Shown: piece after piece, positions 56,689 to 64,000 of the stretch
How the letters are laid out: each line of letters starts with the position of its first letter
Numbering within the stretch: the first letter of the stretch is position 1
Assembly (NCBI RefSeq): GCF_022539505.1
Contig: NC_061510.1
Coordinates: 393,806,249-393,870,248 of the forward strand
DNA from: Lolium rigidum
Lineage: Eukaryota; Streptophyta; Magnoliopsida; Poales; Poaceae
DNA length: 64,000 bases
Direction of reading: 5' to 3'
The notes under the pieces: generated by a model
Told to the model about the DNA's origin: nothing
The model's input: only the letters and a program-made list of their open reading frames with translations
The model's database searches: none
Position numbers and translations under genes: made by a program

Positions 56689-58282
56689 TGATGGCGTGTA
56701 TTTCACACGTTCGTTGGGCAACCCCAAGAGGAAGGTATGATGCGCACAGCAGCAAGTTTTCCCTCAGAAAGAAACCAAGGTTTATCGAACCAGGAGGAGC
56801 CAAGAAGCACGTTGAAGGTTGATGGCGGCGGGATGTAGTGCGGCGCAACACCGGAGATTCCGGCGCCAACGTGGAACCTGCACAACACAACCAAAGTACT
56901 TTGCCCCAACGAAACAGTGAGGTTGTCAATCTCACCGGCTTGCTGTAACAAAGGATTAACCGTATTGTGTGGAAGATGATTGTTTGCGAGAGAAAATAGT
57001 AAAACAAGTATTGCAGCAGATTTGTATTTCGAGTATTAAAGAATGGACCGGGGTCCACAGTTCACTAGAGGTGTCTCTCCCATAAGATAAAAGCATGTTG
57101 GGTGAACAAATTACAGTCGGGCAATTGACAAATAGAGAGGGCATAACAATGCACATACATGACATGATAAGTATAGTGAGATTAATTGGGCATTACGACA
57201 AAGTACATAGACCGCCATCCAACTGCATCTATGCCTAAAAAGTCCACCTTCGAGTTATCATCCGAACCCCCTCCGGTATTAAGTTGCTAACAACGAGACA
57301 ATTGCATTAAGTATGGTGTGTAATGTAATCAACAACTACATCCTCGGACATAGCGCCAATGTTTTATCCCTAGTGGCAACGAGCACAACACAACCTTAGA
57401 ACTTTATCATCACTTGTCCCAGGTGTCAATGCGGGCATGAACCCACTATCGAGCATAAATACTCCCTCTTGGAGTTAAAAGTAAAAACTTGGCCAGAGCC
57501 TCTACTAGTAACGGAGAGCATGCAAGATCATAAACAACACATATGTAATAACTTGATAATTAACATGACATGGTATTCTCTATCCATCGGATCACGACAA
57601 ACACAACATATAGAATTACAGATAGATGATCTTGATCATGTTAGGCAGCTCACAAGATCCAACAATGAAGCATAATGAGGAGAAGACAACCATCTAGCTA
57701 CTGCTATGGACCCATAGTCCAGGGGTGAACTACTCACTCATCACTCCGGAGGCGACCATGGCGGTGTAGAGTCCTCCGGGAGATGAATCCCCTCTCCGGC
57801 AGGGTGCCGGAGGAGATCTCCGGGATCCCCGAGATGGGATCGGCGGCGGCGGCGTCTCGATGGGTTTTCCGTATCGTGGTTTTTCGCCTCGGGGGTTTCG
57901 CGACGGAGGCTTTAAGTAGGCGGAAGGGCGAGTCGGGGGCCCGACGAGGGGCCACACCATAGGGCGGCGCGGGCCCCCCTTGGCCGCGCCGCCTTGTGGT
58001 GTCGCCACCTCGTGGCCCCACTTCGTATGTTCTTCGGTCTTCGGAAGCTACGTGGAAAAATAGGCCCCGGGTCTTCGTTTCGTCCAATTCCGAGAATATT
58101 TCGTTACTAGGATTTCGAAACCAAAAACAGCGAGAAAACGAGAACCGGCACTTCGGCATCTTGTTAATAGGTTAGTTCCAGAAAATGCACGAATATGACA
58201 TAAAGTGTGCATAAAACATGTAGGTATCATCAATAATATGGCATAGAACATAAGAAATTATCGATACGTCGGAGACGTATCA
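56689..58282 (-). mobile_element. Gypsy solo LTR, 1594 bp, TSD GAGTG
   Basis: Minus-strand LTR from TGATACGTCGGAGACG-type start (at 58282) to CACGCCATCA (56689), with perfect 5-bp duplication GAGTG at 56684-56688 and 58283-58287 and no internal DNA. Nearly identical over its length to the LTR at 13959-15554. A solo LTR forms by recombination between the two LTRs of a full element. Confidence 0.94.
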
Positions 58283-58287
58283 GAGTG

Positions 58288-59747
58288 CACTGACGGCACC
58301 GCCAGGTCACCATCCTCAAGCGGCCGCCGACAACAAGGAGGGGAGCGCCGCTGCCGAGCGAGGAGTCACGGCGCAGGGACGGCTAGCTATAACATCCCAT
58401 GTTTAGAGGCTAAAAAAAGAAGAAACAATGTGTGCATTGCATTCATAAATAGAAAATTCAGAGAATTTTCGCGCTTTCAAATAAAGTTTGCCATAGTGGC
58501 TGAAGTTTCACTTTAGTTGATGGAATTGAAGTAGATCATCAAGTCAAGCACTATAAACTTACATGTGACCTTTGCCAAAACCTTGTTTTGGGTAGATCAA
58601 ATTTGATCTATGGGTTAGATCAAATGGAAGTTGAACTATTACAACAACACATAAGTGCGGATCAAATACTAGATCGTATAAAGGATCATAACATGGTATT
58701 CCTTACACCAGCACATGGATGTTTATTCAACTACAAACCAAAGAACAAGAAATAATTGAGAAACTATTCTAGCTTGACTTATCTCTTCTCTATCCTATTA
58801 TAAATCAATGTCCTTACCATGAGCCTCATGGTATATCTTCAACTCTAATCTTGAACTCATGTTAAAGACATTCACACAAGTTGTTTATTATACCTTGACC
58901 ATTTCACCCTTGGCTATCCAAATCTATATTCATTAAACCTCATAGAAGGGATGACTATTCATACATCTAGATGTTCACATCACCATTCCTTGGGTATAAC
59001 CCTATGTGAGTATTCAATTCATTCCCTAGGAAGTGTAGTCATGGATACTAACTTTGGCCATGGTACATTCCTAAAGAGTACTATACCTAATTGATCAAGA
59101 CAACATTTGATATGGAGGTGAGAATCCTATTTCATTAGAGCTATCCTAGGAAGCCAATACCCTTGATCATCACAGCTGGGTAATGAGCATAAGCTTTAAT
59201 TAAGTAAGAAGCCATTGAGAGTAAGTTGATCATGTCTAATGCATGATTATGCTTTGGAGAAATGGAAGGATAAGATAAACTCTAATGTGATAAGCAGATA
59301 TCATCCATCACATGAAATAATAGGGTGACCATTAGTAATCAACCTTAGACCATGTTGAACATCTTAAGTAGAGAGCTAAATGAAGAGCTACAAGACCTTG
59401 CCTAGCCAAGTACCTATATTAACCCTAGTGAGATCATGAAGTAATCATTCTATCAATAGTGAGTAAGACTAAACCCTAGCATATCCTCAACTTCTCTAGT
59501 TAATCCCATATCCTATAAAACCTAGAAACTGTAGACCACCTATCTATTTCACTTATGCTTCAATTAGTGAAGCATAAGCAAAACCTTGGACAATTCAACA
59601 TGAGAACAACCACACATAGAATCTTATTCCATATATAAACCTGAACTTGTGTGTACCATGGTGATCACAAGGAAAACCTAAGGCCATATATATGATAGCT
59701 CTTGTAGAGGAGTTGTAATCCCTACACCAATGATGCCAAAAACATAT
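58288..59747. repeat. Unclassified repeat, copy A
   Basis: AT-rich with no frame. 59150-59700 is a diverged match (~65-70%, with indels) of 62480-63080 in the same orientation: shared AAGTTGATCATGTCTAATGC, GTGATAAGCA, TTATGCTTCAATTAGTGAA. It may be an old non-coding LTR or the interior of a large unknown element. Interrupted by the solo LTR that follows. Confidence 0.55.
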
Positions 59748-61461
59748 TGATACGTTGGGACTCCAAGTGCAGACTTTTGTGTGAAGAGAGTATTTCCCCC
59801 ACAAGGGTGACTCGAGGGTTATATCGAACTCTCGGGGAATTGAGTAAAGAGTTGTCCGTCCTCCTCTTCTTCTAGCAATCCTGCAAAGTTCTGTCCCCAA
59901 CTCCACCATGTGGTTGTCAAGCACAAGGTTTCGTATTAGTAATAGTAAATATAAGTAGTAACACAAGTAAATTAAACTAGACAAGTAAAGTAAAATATAC
60001 GTAGTAACACAAGTAAATTAAACTAGACAAGTAAAGTAAACTAAGTAAAAGCAATAAAGAGTTGCTTTTTTGGGGTTTTGAGGGCAATAAAGATATCTAA
60101 ATATTTTTGTATTTTTGGATCAAAATAATCTAGAAAATAGAAAGTATGATAAATGTGATGGAAAGGTGTTTCTTATGATTAAAATTGGACGGGGGTTCAT
60201 GGGTTCACTTGACTATTCTGTCTTTTAAGTTGTAGTGGAAAATAACAATTCATCAATGAGATATAAATAACATAACTTTAACATGTGTAAGATACGCATC
60301 CATATGGGCATCATGTCCTAACATAGAGATGATGCAACACATCTCTCTTATACTCCACAAGAAAGGAAAAACTTCATGCAATCTTGCATTAAGAATTAAC
60401 ATAGCATAGCCATAATTACTTTGACATGATGTTGAATATTAAATATGCTACCTTGAACAAATAAGATCATCACTTTTGTCACGTGACGAACATAGCACAT
60501 GCATTCACTTTATCCCTAGTGAGGTAGCAAATTGAAAGGCAAAGCCATAATAGATCTTGAATTTATTGTCACTATCCAATCACTAAAACCATGCTACTCC
60601 ATGTAATACACACATCACCCCACACACGCTCTTGCATAAAAGTTGAATCGGAACCAATACTTAAGAACGGGATACATAATATGCATCTATCAATACATCT
60701 CACACATAATGTAATTAGATCTCATAGCACAATATCATGGAATAAAGATCCACCACATAGAAATTACATATATGACCATAATCATGTTGGGCAGCTAAGA
60801 TGGCACTAAGAACTATGAAGAACATGAGAGAAATAGATCAAGCTACTGCCACAAACCCGTAGTTCAGAGGTGGACTACTCCCCTTTGATCATGGTGTAGA
60901 TGAGGAAGACGTTGGAGAAGGTGGAGATCCCTCCGGCGACGGCTTTGCCGGAGTTTCCCACTCCAATCTTTGCTGGTGCAACCTCTATGTTTCGTGTTTC
61001 TGTGTTTCTGCGGTGCTCTCCTCGAGGAAGCCATGGGGGTCACATATATATAGTGGTTTTTAGGTCAAACGAAGGCGGTGGGCAAAAGATTCAGGCCAAA
61101 CGGAGGCCTGAGGAGCAAAAGAGCATGGTTGGCGCGCCCACCGTGTATGGGTGCACCACCATACCTCTTTTGGGCCTCCCGTCCCCTCCTGTGACCTCCA
61201 AGCGCTCCAGATACTTCTCGTGATGAAATATTGATGTCTCTGTAATCCTAGCTTGATTTGATTCCGTATAGGTCCGTGAAAGTGAAAAATACACTAAATA
61301 GGTGTTTCCTGTTCTCCAGAGTTATAACCCAAATAAAAGGAATCATTGGTAAATCCCCATAAATCAATATAAAACATGGTAATATCATCATACATGTTGC
61401 AAATATGTGGGAGTTCATGCTAATAAAGTACTAAGTTCATGTATGCATTTTACATGCATCA
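59748..61461 (-). mobile_element. Probable solo LTR of a second family, 1714 bp
   Basis: Ends TGATACGTTGGGACTCC (59748) and TTACATGCATCA (61461), TG...CA. Flanks give ATAT on both sides (59744-59747 and 61462-61465), a 4-bp duplication, shorter than the usual 5. On the minus strand a CACATATATATAG TATA-like block is near 61040 and a GC-rich leader follows. A 60-bp phrase ACAAGTAAATTAAACTAGAC is duplicated near 59960 and 60010. Confidence 0.7.
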
Positions 61462-63117
61462 ATATACCTTAGGCTTAAGTACTAGTTAGGTGATTAGTGT
61501 TAAACCAATATTAAACCTTACCTTTCTATACAAGTGAACCAAATACTCATTCCTTTTACTCGCATGAATTTGAACCATAATTATTGTTTCCGAACAAATA
61601 AAATCACCATGAGAGGAATAAGATCTTCTTAGATCACTTCAAACCAAGGCTATAGAAAATAATAAGAAATTTGGAAAACCCTAAACCACTTTCCTGGTCC
61701 TTAGGAAAATAGAGGACACATAAAACAGATCCATGAGGCCACATTATTTTAAATAAGAAATCCAATAGCAAACTCTACTTTGTAAACAATCCAATTGTAA
61801 AGGAATAAAAAATAGATCTTACATATCCCTATTTCAATATATGAGTATTAATAAAATAGTTTGAACTTCAAAGAAAGTGCATCAACATAATTTCTATTAG
61901 CACCCCTAAATTAAATCTTAATAATATCTTAGTAACAAATATGTCTATACATGTACAACAATTCCCTAATACTCCACGATAGTTCAAGTAATAATTTGGG
62001 TGCATACCAGAAGGTTCACAAATGCAAAATACTCCAAAGAAGATTTTAATTCAAATTACAAATCAAATAGAAAATAACAAATACAAAAACATAAAACATA
62101 AAAAAGAAGGTTTACCTGGCTGCAGCAGCCCAACAGAGCAGCCCAGACGCGGCCAAAGGCAGCCCAAGCACCAGCCCACCATACCAATTCGGTATAAGTC
62201 AAAACAGAAGACTGTTGTCTTCGTTCTCCTCTGTCCAGCTGACACCGCGACGATGTGAGTCACTGCCGCCGTCCTTGACTATCCGCGGATGCGACGACCG
62301 GACACAAACCACGTACCAGAGCTTTTCCACCCTCATCCCTATCCTCGACACGCCAAGATTCGCGTCGGAGAGCACCCCACCATCTACAACACGTCATGTC
62401 CACTGCCACCGGCGGGACGACGCTCCCGACCGCCCCATGCTCTATCATGGTGGTAAGTGAGAACCTATTTCACTAGTAATTCATGAGGAGGCCAATGTTA
62501 TGATCATCACAACTTGGTAATGCTCCTAAACCCTAAGAGTCGATAATGAGAGTGATGAGAGGAATAACAAAGAGAGATTAGTGAGGAATAAGTTGATCAT
62601 GTCTAATGCATGACCATGCCTTGTAGATTTAGATGATAAGTTAAACCTATGTGATAAGCAAATGTTATTCATCACATAAAATGATAGGTAGATCGATAGT
62701 AATTAAACCTAGACCATTCCTCATACCTTGAGTGGAGGAGTAAGGACATTACACTTGAAACCTTGCTTATACAAGCACTTGAGACAACCCTAGTATTCAC
62801 CTGATCCAAGAATCTTATCAATGGTGAGGAATAGCAGCCTTAGCTAATTAAACATGGTGTCAACTCACACCTATAGCCTATGCCCGTATCTCAATTCTAA
62901 TTTGAGAATCAATTGGGATCATAAATAGAACCCTACCACACCTCATGTCCACTTATGCTTCAATTAGTGAAACTTATGCAAAACCCTAAACCATTCAGCA
63001 TTGGATCAACTCCACATATAATATTGTTCCCTAACTTGTATATCATGGATCACAAGTATAAACCAAGCCCTATATACCTAAAGCCTAAATGCCAATTAGG
63101 TGTGTCGTCGTGGTGAA
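61462..63117. repeat. Unclassified repeat, copy B and intervening DNA
   Basis: Resumes copy A after the solo LTR; 62100-62460 is a GC-richer block with a possible gene fragment (no frame beyond 81 codons), and 62480-63080 is the diverged second copy described under 58288-59747. Confidence 0.5.
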
Positions 63118-64000
63118 TGACACGTCTCAAACGTATCTATAATTTCTTATGTTCCATGCTAGTTTTATGACAATACTCACATGTTTTATATGCACTTTAT
63201 ATCATATTATGGCATTTATTGGACTAACCTATTAACAAGATGCCACAGTGCCAGTTTCTGTTTATTATGTCTGTTTATTGCAGAAAAGGCCCAAAAACCA
63301 AAGTGCTCGGAAAAATCCAGAAAAATCACGAAAATTCTATTTCACCGGAAGACTCACGGAGCCAGAAGGGCCAGGCCAGAGGAGGCCCAGGGCCTCCTCA
63401 CAATAGGCCGGCGCGGCCTGGAGGGTGGTCACCCCACCCTATGGGGTGGGCCCCTCGGGACTCTTCCGACTCCGCCTCTTCGCCTATAAGATGCCTCGTG
63501 ACCTAAATCTTCGACACAGATTGACGAAACACCAGAAAACCTTCCAGAGCTGCCGCCATTGCGAAACTCCAATTCGGGGGACAGAAGTCTCTGTTCCGGC
63601 ACCCTGCCGAGACGGGGAATTGCCCCCGGAGTCATCTCCATCGACACCACCGCCATCTTCATCGCCATCGCTGTCTCCTATGATGAGGAGGGGGTAGTTC
63701 TCCCCCGAGGCTGAGGGCTCTACCGTAGCTATGTGGTTCATCTCTCTCTTTGTGATCTAGTTGAATATCATCTATGTGTTACTCTGGTGATGTTATTAAA
63801 GTAGTCTATTCCTCCTCCATGATGTAATGTTGACAGTGTGTGCATCATGAAGTACTTGGTGTAGGTTATGATTGTGATCTCTTGTAGATTATGAAGTTAA
63901 CTATTACTATGATAGTATTGATGTGATCTATTCCCCCTTTCATAGCTGATGTTGACGGTGTGCATGCTATGTTAGTACTCGGTATAATTGCGTTGGTCTA
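63118..64000 (+). mobile_element. Gypsy LTR, truncated by window end
   Basis: Begins TGACACGTCTCAAACGTATC and shows the same layout as the LTR at 28185 (TTAACAAGATGCCAC, CGCCTATAAGATG TATA-like site at ~63483, CCAATTCGGGGGACAGAAG). Clearly related but diverged, so it is a separate subfamily. Confidence 0.85.

Noticed and set aside
1..64000. CRISPR arrays, bacterial operons, rRNA or tRNA genes
   Set aside because: The repeats are transposon-derived or minisatellites; the tRNA-complementary motifs are retroelement primer sites, not tRNA genes.

Overview
This window is repeat-rich nuclear DNA from a cool-season grass (Pooideae). The evidence is the set of repeats: BARE/Angela-type and SIRE/Maximus-type Copia LTRs, Gypsy LTRs that begin TGATACGTC and carry a TGGCGCCGTTGCCGGGG-type primer site, Stowaway, PIF/Harbinger and Mutator elements, and Helitron-like ends. 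I cannot settle the genus. The LTR versions look somewhat different from the wheat and barley forms I remember, so oat or ryegrass is as likely as Triticeae. Two runs of exactly 100 N (875-974 and 15710-15809) are scaffold gaps, and joins next to them should be treated with care.

I can support only two ordinary plant genes. The first (6785-9208, +, three coding exons, TATA box at 6502) encodes a 743-residue DPP6-N/TolB-like beta-propeller protein. The second (50923-48460, -, three exons) encodes an F-box/LRR/FBD protein with an acidic 14-residue repeat array near its C terminus and an apparent one-base frameshift in the F-box. Two transposon genes keep substantial reading frames. One is a 760-residue MuDR-type protein (51901-54267) that has lost its DDE catalytic core in frame. 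The other is a twice-frameshifted PIF transposase (42356-41099).

Layout. 1-2600: Gypsy internal sequence, a gap, a LINE-like tail and a foldback element. 2600-6240: AT-rich repeat debris with a retroposon (15-bp target duplication) and a Stowaway. 6240-9510: the propeller gene, ending in a Stowaway that carries the first AATAAA. 10.7-17.7 kb: nested LTR pieces, with an inverted Gypsy LTR pair beside the second gap. 17.7-23.1 kb: low-complexity DNA, a Helitron-like end and a MITE. 23165-28153: a complete Copia element (TSD GTAAA). 28185-35302: a complete Gypsy-type element without gag-pol (TSD CGTTT), inserted 31 bp further on. 35.3-45.6 kb: repeated blocks, two PIF/Harbinger elements abutting at one TTA, and a Mutator MITE. 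48.4-51.0 kb: the F-box gene. 51028-55939: a whole MULE about 105 bp upstream of the F-box start codon. 56-64 kb: a Tourist MITE, two solo LTRs, a diverged repeat and another Gypsy LTR running off the end.

The most noteworthy objects are the MULE with its DDE-less but otherwise open transposase gene, its position between the F-box gene and that gene's former upstream DNA, the stacked PIF elements, and the Gypsy-type element whose only sizeable frame is an acidic protein with a hydrophobic C-terminal segment. I found no CRISPR array, rRNA or tRNA gene.
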